The translations under genes were made by a program, and so were the position numbers. A DNA stretch of 64,000 nucleotides, taken from CAYJLF01 sp964371055 (GTDB lineage Bacteria > Eisenbacteria > RBG-16-71-46 > CAIMUX01). This document shows, one piece after another, positions 43,272-51,438 of this stretch. The stretch spans positions 96,495 through 160,494 of the forward strand of contig CAYJLF010000015.1 in NCBI GenBank assembly GCA_964371055.1. Direction: 5' to 3'. The notes beneath the pieces are model-generated. The model had not been told where the DNA came from. It ran no database searches and saw nothing but the letters and a program-made list of their open reading frames with translations. The number at the start of each line of letters is the position of its first letter. The stretch's first letter is position 1.

Positions 43272-43580
43272 ATGCGTTCGCGCGAAGCGTGGGCCAAAGA
43301 TTCGGGGTTGCCGCGTCCGTGGATCGAGGTGCCGAGCGGCAGGCTGGTGGACGGGGACGTGGAGACGGAGCGGCTGTTGTTGAGCCTGGGCAACGGGAAC
43401 CCGCGGGAGTCCTGTGTCCGGGCGATCACGCACCTGGTGTACTACGCGGGGGTCTCGCCCGTGCAGGCGTGCCGGCTGACAGTGGACTCCGTGAAGCTGG
43501 GGCGGAAGCGGCCGTACGTGTTCTCCTCCGATCGTTCGGGTCGGCGCATGACGTTCGCGCACCTGGCTCCGGTCCTCTAA
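43272..43580 (+). CDS. Truncated recombinase-like fragment, probably decayed
   Basis: A 102-residue frame from an ATG with AGGGAGG. RESCVRAITHLVYYAGVSPVQACRLTVDSVKLGRKRPYVFSSDRSGRRMTFAHLAPVL lines up with the first part of a tyrosine-recombinase catalytic domain (compare RNRALITVLYRSGIRIAEALALEPRDLDPAAGTLNIR in the intact neighbour), but the catalytic Arg is replaced (SGIRI to AGVSP) and the protein stops before the HxxR, His and Tyr motifs. It is either a remnant or a small DNA-binding derivative. The similarity is weak. Confidence 0.45.
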   Translation: MRSREAWAKDSGLPRPWIEVPSGRLVDGDVETERLLLSLGNGNPRESCVRAITHLVYYAGVSPVQACRLTVDSVKLGRKRPYVFSSDRSGRRMTFAHLAPVL

Positions 43581-43610
43581 GCCCACCGCAAGGCCTCCCG
43601 AGGATACGCA

Positions 43611-43639
43611 TTGACAGGGGCCGTCATATCGAGTAAAGT
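43611..43639 (+). promoter_or_regulatory. Sigma-70-type promoter of exported operon A
   Basis: TTGACA, exactly 17 bases, then TAAAGT. About 55 bases downstream lies a leader that is shared with the promoter region of operon B (module ending in GTGACGGTCGCC). Confidence 0.65.
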
Positions 43640-43692
43640 CTTGGCGTTCGGTTCGACATCTTGAGTGTGGTGAGGCTTAGGGGGGTGTGCGA

Positions 43693-43974
43693 GTGACGGT
43701 CGCCAAACCCTATCTTGTGGGCAGTGCTGAGACCGGTGAGCATCTGGGATTGATGCTTGTTGCTCGTAGGTGGCACAAGTTCTGCGCACCTGAGTTGCCG
43801 ATATCATCTACCCTACGGTACGTGGGGTTTCCTTTGCCTACGCGTATCGTGCCGACACCCGAGCCGCGGGGCAACGTTTCGTACGCTTTCGTCGCCGTCT
43901 GCTCTCTGTCAGCCGCTCGAGTCACCTCTCCGGAATGTCGACAAATCTCGCTATACGGACGCCAACAGGAGTGA
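43693..43974 (+). CDS. Possible leader protein of operon A
   Basis: A 93-codon frame from a GTG in the shared motif GTGACGGTCGCC. It begins VTVAKPYLVGSAETGEHLGLMLVARRW; no family is recognised. The frame ends TGA five bases before the signal-peptide gene, whose ribosome site it overlaps. The matching frame in operon B also begins VTVA, so either a small conserved protein or a conserved non-coding leader is present. Confidence 0.3.
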   Translation: MTVAKPYLVGSAETGEHLGLMLVARRWHKFCAPELPISSTLRYVGFPLPTRIVPTPEPRGNVSYAFVAVCSLSAARVTSPECRQISLYGRQQE

Positions 43975-43979
43975 GATCC

Positions 43980-44588
43980 ATGCACACATTCCAATGGTCC
44001 GCCATCATCGTCCTTCTGCTCCTGGGCTGGAACCCTGGGGAAGCTCCGGCAAGGGAGGTTGTACTTGTAGCGCACCACGATGCTGCTTACGACACGCTCT
44101 CGAATTGCGCGTCGTGGCCGCTGCCAACTCGGTGCACGGAGCTCACCCCCACGATACCGGCCGACTCGGAGCCGCACCGCGTCCTGGTTCTGGCGGCGAT
44201 CACCAGGACTCAGCCAATTCCCGGCGGGCTCAACGCCATCGACTTCGGAATCGGCGGCTACTCCCCGGACTCCGTCTCCGTTGAGGATTGGGGACCTTGC
44301 CCACGCATCCTGGCTGACTACTTCGAGATTCAGACCCCCGATTGGCCGGACCCAGACTCGGGTACCGCCGTGGTCTTCCTGCCGTGTCCCTCCATTCCAA
44401 GCGCCACTTACTCGCTCTGGCCCATCTACTGGCTTGAGCTCCGGGCGGAGCACCCCTGCGCAGTCCCACTCGCGCCACACCCCGTGCAAAACGGCCATTA
44501 TGTCCTTTGCGGCGAGAATGAGGCCATATCGATCGACGCCTACGGAACGATTGGATGCGGCGTCTCTGGCAGCAATCCATGCCCGTGA
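43980..44588 (+). CDS. Exported protein, PCP-terminal family, copy 1
   Basis: A 202-residue protein from ATG with AGGAG 8 nt upstream; an in-frame ATG 45 bases earlier has no good site. Signal peptide MHTFQWSAIIVLLLLGWNPGEAPA. The mature part has a beta-sandwich look (PGGLNAIDFGIGGYSPDSVSVEDWGPCPRILADYFEIQTPDWPDPDSGTAVVF) and ends YGTIGCGVSGSNPCP. The same layout (IGLFY...YGPCADFEIPDSGWP...YGTLGFGTAGYRPCP) recurs in the protein at 46.8 kb. This resembles recurrent exported proteins of Eisenbacteria-like genomes; function is unknown. Confidence 0.65.
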   Translation: MHTFQWSAIIVLLLLGWNPGEAPAREVVLVAHHDAAYDTLSNCASWPLPTRCTELTPTIPADSEPHRVLVLAAITRTQPIPGGLNAIDFGIGGYSPDSVSVEDWGPCPRILADYFEIQTPDWPDPDSGTAVVFLPCPSIPSATYSLWPIYWLELRAEHPCAVPLAPHPVQNGHYVLCGENEAISIDAYGTIGCGVSGSNPCP

Positions 44589-44658
44589 CTTCGCGGCCGT
44601 AGTATCGATGCCAACGAGTTGTGCACCTCGGTCGGTACGCCATTGGAGGAGGTAGGCA

Positions 44659-45519
44659 ATGACCAGACAAGTAGGACATCTCGTGGTCGGGATACTTGCG
44701 ATCGGTCTCACAATCACGTCTTCCATGGCTGCGGGTTCCGAGAGCTTCCCAAAGGGCGTTCGCTACTTCCTGAGTGACGATCCGCGCGGTGCGAACCTGA
44801 CCACTGCCGTGGACATTGAGACTCAGGAACGTCTGTTTCTCTTCGCGGTGGCCGACTCTACTCTTGGCAGTGTCGCGTCGGACTCTGTTGTTTGCGTCTA
44901 CATATCATCTTCGTTGCCGATTCGGTGCCTCGGCACCACCTATCTAGGCCGCCCCGAACGCGGCCCGCTACTCGCTTACTCCTCCCAAGGTCCTTGGACC
45001 CGTTTTGAGCTTATCCCCGTTGATCCTGACGTCTCTTCGCGAAGCAGTCGACTGAGAGCGCATGTGGATGTACTGACCGCTAACAGGGACCACCCGGACG
45101 ACTGGTTGCCGTACAGGCCCGGCCTCGACCATGCCTTCCTGGTCGAAGCTACCGGACAACCTGGCTCTCAAGCCCGCCGCGCGATGGCATCGCAGAGGAA
45201 CCAAGTCGATCCACCGTCCCCGCCTGCATTGGCTACCGTCGGAGGCAACATCAGCAACGGTGGGGAGCTCAGGATCCGCTACCAGAGGGAAGACACCCCG
45301 CCCCAACACGTATCTATCTTCGACGTCGCAGGCCGTTGGCTAAAGGATGTGAAACGAAGCGCCGGCTCCCAGACTGCCGCAACTGCTGACTATGTCTGGG
45401 ATACCCGGACTGAAGCTGGGCATCCGGTTCCGAGGGGAGTCTATTTCGCGACAATCCCGGAATCTTCTACTCCCGGTCTGGTGATCATCGTCCTCGGCCG
45501 AAAGGGAGGGTCGAAGTAA
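44659..45519 (+). CDS. Exported protein with FlgD/T9SS-type C-terminal Ig domain
   Basis: A 286-residue protein with a GGAGGAGGT site. Signal peptide MTRQVGHLVVGILAIGLTITSSMAAG. Residues about 30-190 are beta-rich with no recognised family. The C-terminal 85 residues are a FlgD-like/T9SS sorting Ig domain: ISNGGELRIRYQREDTPPQHVSIFDVAGRWLKDV...YVWDTRTEAGHPVPRGVYFATIPE (V.I.D..GR.V......W......G..V..GVYF). In FCB bacteria this domain anchors or sorts surface proteins. Confidence 0.72.
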   Translation: MTRQVGHLVVGILAIGLTITSSMAAGSESFPKGVRYFLSDDPRGANLTTAVDIETQERLFLFAVADSTLGSVASDSVVCVYISSSLPIRCLGTTYLGRPERGPLLAYSSQGPWTRFELIPVDPDVSSRSSRLRAHVDVLTANRDHPDDWLPYRPGLDHAFLVEATGQPGSQARRAMASQRNQVDPPSPPALATVGGNISNGGELRIRYQREDTPPQHVSIFDVAGRWLKDVKRSAGSQTAATADYVWDTRTEAGHPVPRGVYFATIPESSTPGLVIIVLGRKGGSK

Positions 45520-46166
45520 TGGAACCGCGACTCAGAGTTCGGAGCGCGATAGGATCGGCGGCCGCAACGATCTTGGCGATAGGCCTATTGCATTCTCCTG
45601 CCAGTGGAGGGCCACCGTCGCCTGATCACTGCACCGTTACGCCTCTCGATAACACGGGGGTACTCTTTCTGTCCGGCGACTATCCAGCCACATTCTCTTG
45701 GTCGGTCCTCGACATCGTGGTCCGTGATGCCAGCAACCAGCCGATTGCGAACTGCTCGGTGTACCTGGATGAGGACCTGGACCAGAATGGCGAAACGATG
45801 CTTTGCTACGAGTCGCCCTACTACTACTCGGATGTTACAAACGGCAGCGGCGAGGCTATGATAGTCCTTGCGGGAGGGGGATGTGACTGGGATGCCGACA
45901 ATGAGCAACGGATCTACGCGTCAAACGTTTTGATCAGGAGCGACATCGAGTACTGGAGGAGCCCCGACTGGGACGGAAGTGCTGGTAACGGCCTGGTGAA
46001 CGTCGCGGACCTCGCGAAGTTCGCCGATGAGTTCAAAGGAACATACCCAGCGAAGTGCCACGATTATTATGTGGACGGGTACTGTTCGACGCAGGACTTG
46101 CCGTTCTTCGCAGACACTTTCCTCGCGGGAGCCCACTGCTCCAGTAAGCGCTTGCCACGCAGGTAG
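45519..46166 (+). CDS. Exported protein with dockerin-like calcium-binding repeats
   Basis: A 215-residue protein; the ATG overlaps the preceding TAA (TAATG). Signal peptide about 1-31 (ATILAIGLLHSPASG). The middle is a beta-sandwich (SWSVLDIVVRDASNQPIANCSVYLDEDLDQNGETMLCYES). The C-terminal 60 residues hold two half-repeats, DWDGSAGNGLVNVADLAKFADEF and YYVDGYCSTQDLPFFADTFLAG, each with Asp/Asn-rich loop and hydrophobic helix, as in dockerin I. It may assemble with a cohesin-type partner on the cell surface. Confidence 0.68.
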   Translation: MEPRLRVRSAIGSAAATILAIGLLHSPASGGPPSPDHCTVTPLDNTGVLFLSGDYPATFSWSVLDIVVRDASNQPIANCSVYLDEDLDQNGETMLCYESPYYYSDVTNGSGEAMIVLAGGGCDWDADNEQRIYASNVLIRSDIEYWRSPDWDGSAGNGLVNVADLAKFADEFKGTYPAKCHDYYVDGYCSTQDLPFFADTFLAGAHCSSKRLPRR

Positions 46167-46535
46167 TCTATAAGCGGTTCGCCTGCGGAGTCCGGGCTCT
46201 CCGGCCGTCGGGCCCGTTACTTGCGATCGAGGGCGGACGTGCTGGTTGGCCGCGAACATTTCCTTCCACCGCCGCGGGGTGAGCAGGGCCACGTCCTTCA
46301 CCGGACGTTTGTCGTTTCGCCCCCTCCCCCCACATCGGATCGACGAGCTGGATGCAGGCGGCCGCCTCCCCGAAATCCTAGTCCCACGTTCTGGGGATCC
46401 GATATCGGATCCTGCCGAGCTGGAGGGGATCCGGGGCGACACCACCACCGTCCGATCTGGCGATGATCTGGAGAGAGAGCATGTCGGCCGCACCGTGGGG
46501 CTCCAAGCCGCTTCCTCATCCCGCGATGAATGGTA
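46167..46535. other. Intergenic stretch with a perfect 18-bp palindrome
   Basis: No convincing gene. The palindrome GGATCCGATATCGGATCC lies at 46395-46412. A plus-strand frame at 46246-46539 has a protein-like part (RIDELDAGGRLPEILVPRSGDPISDPAELEG) but no ribosome site, so it may be a gene remnant. Confidence 0.4.
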
Positions 46536-46564
46536 TTGACAGTGCTTGTCGCATCCGGCAGGAT
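46536..46564 (+). promoter_or_regulatory. Promoter of exported operon B (duplicated module)
   Basis: TTGACA, 17 bases, CAGGAT, a weaker -10 than operon A. The next 80 bases share with operon A the words CGTTCG, GTT-GA-A, AGTGT and GTGACGGTCGCC in the same order and nearly the same spacing (79 versus 82 bases from TTGACA). Confidence 0.5.
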
Positions 46565-46614
46565 TCCCCCGTTCGAGTTGATAACGTCAGTGTTTCGAAG
46601 CATGGGAGGCGAGC

Positions 46615-46749
46615 GTGACGGTCGCCGAGTTCCATGACCTTGTGATCGTCCGCCGGAAGATAGATGTCGCGCCCCCGCCCCCTGGTGGCGCGTTGGATGC
46701 GGATGGCCAAAGCACGCGCGATCCATTAGCCGGCTCCGACCAGTGCTAA
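46615..46749 (+). CDS. Possible leader protein of operon B
   Basis: A 44-codon frame from GTG with GGGAGG 7 nt upstream: VTVAEFHDLVIVRRKIDVAPPPPGG...SDQC. It shares only the VTVA start and the position with the leader frame of operon A. The Pro-rich middle argues against a stable fold. Confidence 0.3.
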   Translation: MTVAEFHDLVIVRRKIDVAPPPPGGALDADGQSTRDPLAGSDQC

Positions 46750-46793
46750 TCCACTGACCGCCTGACACGCTATCGCTACGCAAGGAGGATCTC

Positions 46794-48188
46794 ATGAGAG
46801 TGCGGCTCCTGCTCCTGTTGCTCTTGCTCGTGGCTCCGCAAGTGGGAAGAGCCGGCCCGAACTCCGGAGGGGTGCTCCTGTTGCACGCCCCGGCCGGACT
46901 CACGTACACCTCCGGCGGCTCTTTCTGCGGGTCGTCGGACGTTGCGCTATGTGATAGCGTTCGCGTCTCCGTCCTCGCGGATACATCGCAGCCCTGCCTC
47001 TTCTACGTTCTGGCCGCTTTTCCGGACAGTGCTGCTCCCCGCCTCAAGGCCATTTCGATCGGCTTGTTCTACGATCCCAGCGAGCTGGATATCGTTGGCT
47101 ACGGCCCGTGCGCGGACTTCGAGATCCCGGACAGCGGGTGGCCGGCCACCTCTACAGGTAACGGCCTTTCCTGGACCTCGGTCCAAACGACCCGGATCAC
47201 GGAGGTCTGCTGGGCGGCGGCGTACCTCGTCTCCGCAGCGCATCCGACGACTCTGGAACTCATCCCCCATCCCACGCAGGGTGGGTGGTTCGTGGACGAT
47301 GCCTCCCCCCCCGCCGAAGATCAGATCCAGGACTACGGCACGCTTGGGTTCGGCACCGCTGGATACCGCCCCTGCCCCATCGGACTCCTGGGCGGAGACT
47401 CGGCCGGATCCGAGGGTGAAGAAGAACTGCCGCCGCCGGACGCTCCGGAAGACCCCGACAGCGTCACCTGCACATTTCCGATGCGCGGGGAGATCACGCC
47501 CGGCAACCTCCTCATCCACCAGACGGCTACCGACACTTTCTTCTACGACTCCGGGACCGTGACCATCGACTGGGCCCCCGGCGACACGTTTCGAGTCAAC
47601 GGCTTAGCACTTCTACCAAAACCGCTCACGGCGCCTGTCCAGCGCTCCGACGCGATGCTCGAGTTGATGTGGGGAAAAGTGCCTTTCGTCCAGCAACTCG
47701 TGGAGTCCGGCCTGACCCTTCGAGACGCCGCCCGGACATTTGGGGACTCCTTAGATGCCCTATCTACGGTCTGGCACTCCCGCTGGCAGGCAGGTCTGCG
47801 CTCCGGCGTCGAACTCGATGTCCTCGCTCATGACGTCACGGAGGAGATATCAGCTCATCCTTTCGTGGACCCCACGTCGGGTTCGTACGAGCTTGCTCCA
47901 CCATCTCCCGCTTCTGGACGCATCGAAGGGGCTACGGTTCGCTACCGTTTCTTCGGCCTCAGCCATGAGACCTTCAGGCTGTCCACCGCTGCCCCTCTTC
48001 CCCGTGAGCCCAGGTTCCTGTCCCGGAGTGAGGCCTGTGCCAAGGCTCGGGGCTATCTGTCCGTATTGGCAAGTTCTACACCATCCGCGATTGCCATTTC
48101 GCCCGGCGCCGGCTACATACAGGGTCGACGCGACCGCGTCTTGGAGACGTTCGAGCTGAACCGCAGGTTCTATGGGAGGACGCGATGA
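46794..48188 (+). CDS. Exported protein, PCP-terminal family, copy 2 with C-terminal extension
   Basis: A 464-residue protein with an AAGGAGG site. Signal peptide MRVRLLLLLLLLVAPQVGRAG. Residues about 30-200 are the copy-1 family domain, ending YGTLGFGTAGYRPCPIG. The extra 260 residues begin with an acidic linker (SEGEEELPPPDAPEDPD), then a beta region and a helical one (LRDAARTFGDSLDALSTVWHSRWQAGLRSGVELDVLAHDV). It overlaps the next gene by ATGA, suggesting the two products act together. Confidence 0.65.
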   Translation: MRVRLLLLLLLLVAPQVGRAGPNSGGVLLLHAPAGLTYTSGGSFCGSSDVALCDSVRVSVLADTSQPCLFYVLAAFPDSAAPRLKAISIGLFYDPSELDIVGYGPCADFEIPDSGWPATSTGNGLSWTSVQTTRITEVCWAAAYLVSAAHPTTLELIPHPTQGGWFVDDASPPAEDQIQDYGTLGFGTAGYRPCPIGLLGGDSAGSEGEEELPPPDAPEDPDSVTCTFPMRGEITPGNLLIHQTATDTFFYDSGTVTIDWAPGDTFRVNGLALLPKPLTAPVQRSDAMLELMWGKVPFVQQLVESGLTLRDAARTFGDSLDALSTVWHSRWQAGLRSGVELDVLAHDVTEEISAHPFVDPTSGSYELAPPSPASGRIEGATVRYRFFGLSHETFRLSTAAPLPREPRFLSRSEACAKARGYLSVLASSTPSAIAISPGAGYIQGRRDRVLETFELNRRFYGRTR

Positions 48189-50641
48189 AGGCGCGGCTTC
48201 TTGACACCCTTGCCATTCTTCCGCTCGCATTGGCCGTTTCGCTGGCGTCTTCGACCGCCAGAGCCAATGACGACGTGGGCGGTTTCTTCTGTCTTGAGTA
48301 TGATTCCACAACTCGCCTCGGGTACCTCATCACTGCCACCGGCGCCGCGCTTGCCCTGATAGAGAGCAATTGGGATGCTGTCGTCGCTCCCGAGGACCTT
48401 GATGACGCCCCATCTACCACGACCGCGGCGCTTGCCAACGCGCTCCACTGGAACCGATCTTTGTTCATTGCAACCCACGGGAGCTTTGGAGGGGACCTCT
48501 ACATCGGCCCGTACCTCACACGCGACGGTGCTCGCGCCGCACAGGTTGCTGACTCCATCGCGGGATACGACGTCGAGCCCGATGTCGACCCACATTACGG
48601 AGCGTACTGGCTCAAGCTTACGCCATCCCTGGTCTCCAGCAAGCTCAGACCCAAAGTGCACCCAGAGGCTATCTTCGTAAGCCTCGGATGCTACTCGGCG
48701 AGATGGGTGCAGTACTTTTTCGCGAACAACCTGCTAGAATGCGATCCCAATCCGACCTCCTGCAGCATCTCCGGTCCATCGTCGGTAGGCTACAATGCTG
48801 AAATGTGGAGTGACAACTTGGTTCTGGCCTACGACTTCATCGTCGCATCCATGACATGTACGTGTTCGCCCGACCGCTATGCGTCCATTGAGGGGCTCGT
48901 AGGCGATTGGGGGTTCGGCGGGCAGTGCAGGGGCTTGATTGAGGAGAGCCAATGGGACATTCGCGGCAACGCGCACAATGGCTTCCATCGACAAATCGAC
49001 TGCCTCCGCGCCGTCGAGACTTCGGAAACGCGGGACGGAGGCCGTCCAGCCTGGCTTCCACTGGCGGCTGTGCCAGCGCCATTGGCGGCGGGACGAGGCC
49101 TGGTGCGCTCTGCCGACCCATTCGGCGTTGTCAGTCCTCGCCAAACGCTTGCCGCATCGACACACGAGGTTGAACAACGAATCAGGAAACTGAGCGGGCC
49201 GCAACTGGCACCTCCGCCGAGATCGGAGAGCAGCGCGATCGAAAAGACTCTCGAGCCGCAATGCCCGCTGTGCGCCGACGTCATCATCTATTCGTCGTCA
49301 GAGGCGATGGCGAACGCGGCCGCTCACCACTTCACTTACCAGGACAACGGGCACGGTCAGAACTCGGAAGTGCGTATCATCGTGGGCGGCGTGGATCCGA
49401 GTTCTGTGACTGATGCACTCGAGGAGACGATCGCGGCGAACTTCGACTTCAACGAAGAGCATCTGCCGAACCGGTTCCCGGTCCATCCGGGACCGGTTGT
49501 CGTGCTGGTCGGTGATGCGTCTCCTGTCGTCGTACGTACCCCGACGATGGAGGATGAGCACGAAGCCTGCGGAGATTGGGACTGCCGAACCTACTTCGAT
49601 CTCGTTGATCTGAACCAAGATGGAAGACCAGAGGCTCCAATCCAAGTCATTCCAGCCCAGACGGTTCAGGACGTCTGGGACATATGCGACCGGGCAGAGG
49701 AGTGGAACGACGGTGACTGGGTTGAACCCTCGGGGTCCGTCGCCGTGTTCATGGACGACTTGCATTCAGGAGCACAGAGGACCTTTCTCAACGAGGCCCT
49801 CTCAATCACGGAAGACTACGGCAACGCCGGCATCCCAAGTCGTGGCATCAACCTCGATTCGCAAAACCAATCAGGTACCCAGTGTGCCGCCGGTGCAACC
49901 CTCATCAACCGCGGAGTACGTGATCTCTGGGTGATGGGTCGACAGACCACTCAGGATAATTGGACTCGGGGTATGCACGATTGCAATCTTGGAGCTTTGA
50001 CCAGAAAGCAGCGGTTGGTGGTATTCGCGCCGAACTGCCAGACGGCTGCAATCTGGCGCGGGGACGCGCTGGCGGAGCAGTTACTCCTGGCTGACTCAGC
50101 AGGCACAGCAGCAGCAGCGGTCCTGGGCAACCTGAACGGGGACTACTGGAGGAAACACCAGATCGCCGGCCACGTTCTGCGCGAGGAGTACTTGTCAGCC
50201 GCCGTCGGCACGCCTCTCTCTAGGATCCTCTATGACGCTGTGTGCCGCCTGGGAGATCTTGGTTACTCTCACCTTGCTCGAGGCATGGTGATGCTCGGCG
50301 GTCATGCTGTCAAACGAGGCGAGAGCGCACCGCAGGGAATCGTTGAGCCCTCCGCTACGTGGCAGCGCCAGGGTCCAAGGCTCTGGCCCACCCCCTGGGA
50401 TGGCCGGGGGATGCTTTACCTCTCCAATGTTGACGGCTGCGACGCCGCAACGGTAGAGGTCTTCAACGCGGCCGGCGCCAAGGTAGCAGAGTGGGACGCG
50501 CGAGCGGACGAGCAGAAGCGCACAGAGAGAATGGTCGCGACATCGGCTGCGCCGGACCGACACCTCACTTCAGGGGTATACTTCGCTCGTATCTCATGCG
50601 GCGGCGTGAAGACGGCCCGGACTCTGCTGGTTGTTCGCTAG
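48185..50641 (+). CDS. Gingipain-like (C25-type) exported protein with split catalytic residues
   Basis: An 818-residue protein. Signal peptide MKARLLDTLAILPLALAVSLASSTARA. The first half has a caspase-fold pattern: LFIATHGSFGG with His98, and FVSLGCYSARW with Cys169. The second half resembles gingipain C25: VVVLVGDASPVV, YFDLVDLNQDGRPEAPIQVIPAQTVQDVWDICDRAEEWN, then LVVFAPNCQTAAIWRGDALAEQLLLADSAGTAAAAVLGNLNGDYW with Cys618. The usual GHG before that Cys is replaced by VMGRQTTQDNW. The last 80 residues are a FlgD-type domain ending VYFARISCGGVKTARTLLVV, which would anchor or sort the protein. Confidence 0.7.
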   Translation: MKARLLDTLAILPLALAVSLASSTARANDDVGGFFCLEYDSTTRLGYLITATGAALALIESNWDAVVAPEDLDDAPSTTTAALANALHWNRSLFIATHGSFGGDLYIGPYLTRDGARAAQVADSIAGYDVEPDVDPHYGAYWLKLTPSLVSSKLRPKVHPEAIFVSLGCYSARWVQYFFANNLLECDPNPTSCSISGPSSVGYNAEMWSDNLVLAYDFIVASMTCTCSPDRYASIEGLVGDWGFGGQCRGLIEESQWDIRGNAHNGFHRQIDCLRAVETSETRDGGRPAWLPLAAVPAPLAAGRGLVRSADPFGVVSPRQTLAASTHEVEQRIRKLSGPQLAPPPRSESSAIEKTLEPQCPLCADVIIYSSSEAMANAAAHHFTYQDNGHGQNSEVRIIVGGVDPSSVTDALEETIAANFDFNEEHLPNRFPVHPGPVVVLVGDASPVVVRTPTMEDEHEACGDWDCRTYFDLVDLNQDGRPEAPIQVIPAQTVQDVWDICDRAEEWNDGDWVEPSGSVAVFMDDLHSGAQRTFLNEALSITEDYGNAGIPSRGINLDSQNQSGTQCAAGATLINRGVRDLWVMGRQTTQDNWTRGMHDCNLGALTRKQRLVVFAPNCQTAAIWRGDALAEQLLLADSAGTAAAAVLGNLNGDYWRKHQIAGHVLREEYLSAAVGTPLSRILYDAVCRLGDLGYSHLARGMVMLGGHAVKRGESAPQGIVEPSATWQRQGPRLWPTPWDGRGMLYLSNVDGCDAATVEVFNAAGAKVAEWDARADEQKRTERMVATSAAPDRHLTSGVYFARISCGGVKTARTLLVVR

Positions 50642-50976
50642 CTCCGAGGAGTTTCGGTTGGATACGGGAGGGTTGCCCTGAGGACGTAGGTCAACGGGTT
50701 GCGGCGGTGGGGCTGGTAGCTGCTGCTACCGGTCGGTTCCGGCGCGGCTGCGGCAATCCAGTGCTCTTGCGGCAGGAGGCGGGGTCGTCATACTGGTGGT
50801 CCCAGTAGCGCCCCGCCCTCCCTCGTTTCCAATCCAGTGGCTCGGGGGCATCTCCCCCGACTTTCCCCCTGCTCGACGAATTCCCCCTCCTGATGCCCCA
50901 ATGGGCTAGAACCGCCGGTTTTTCCGGCCGGGCTCCGCGGTGCCCCGGCTGTACGGTCAGGCGGTCGGGAGGATTG
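50642..50976. other. Intergenic stretch with two inverted repeats
   Basis: GGTAGC-TGCT-GCTACC at 50715-50730 is a hairpin downstream of the C25-like gene and may be part of its terminator. GGGGCATC (50845-50852) pairs with GATGCCCC (50892-50899) around a C-rich loop carrying three CCCCC runs. A ribosome site and start of the next gene follow. No gene seen. Confidence 0.45.
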
Positions 50977-51438
50977 ATGCGACGCACGCTCCGGCCGATC
51001 CTGGCCCTGGTCCTGGCGTTGGTGGTGGCGGGGACCGCCGGCGCCGGCAACATCCGCTACGTTCCCGGCCTGATCCGGCCCTCGATCCCGTTCCAGCCGG
51101 CTCGCGACATGACCCGGGGCTGGGGGTTCCCCTACATCATCGATGAGCGGGTCCTCGTGAACGACGAGCTCGGGACCGAGGCCAGCATCTGGATCCCCTA
51201 CCACCCGATCACCCGCCGGATGTTCCGCGCCAGCTACGTGACCGTGACCCACACCGGGCAGGGCGATCCCTGCTTCATCCGGCTCTTCGGTCCTACCGCG
51301 GACACGACGTCCTGGCGAGTCGTGGCGGCCTCCCCCGACTCGATCCAGACCTGGTACTTCCCCGGCCTCGTCGACTCGCTCCGGTTCTGGAAGACGACCG
51401 ACACCGGCCCGTCCCGCGTCCAGGTGCAGGCATGGTGA
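50977..51438 (+). CDS. Exported beta-rich protein of unknown function
   Basis: A 153-residue protein from ATG with GGGAGGA. Signal peptide MRRTLRPILALVLALVVAGTAGAGN. The mature domain is beta-rich (ASIWIPYHPITRRMFRASYVTVTHTGQGDPCFIRLFGPTADTTSWRVVA). No family recognised. It starts the exported gene set, and the next gene overlaps it (the ATG lies inside the last codons). Confidence 0.6.
   Translation: MRRTLRPILALVLALVVAGTAGAGNIRYVPGLIRPSIPFQPARDMTRGWGFPYIIDERVLVNDELGTEASIWIPYHPITRRMFRASYVTVTHTGQGDPCFIRLFGPTADTTSWRVVAASPDSIQTWYFPGLVDSLRFWKTTDTGPSRVQVQAW

Noticed and set aside
43710..44726. 338-codon minus-strand frame
   Set aside because: Opposite a signal-peptide gene with a good ribosome site; no recognisable domain.
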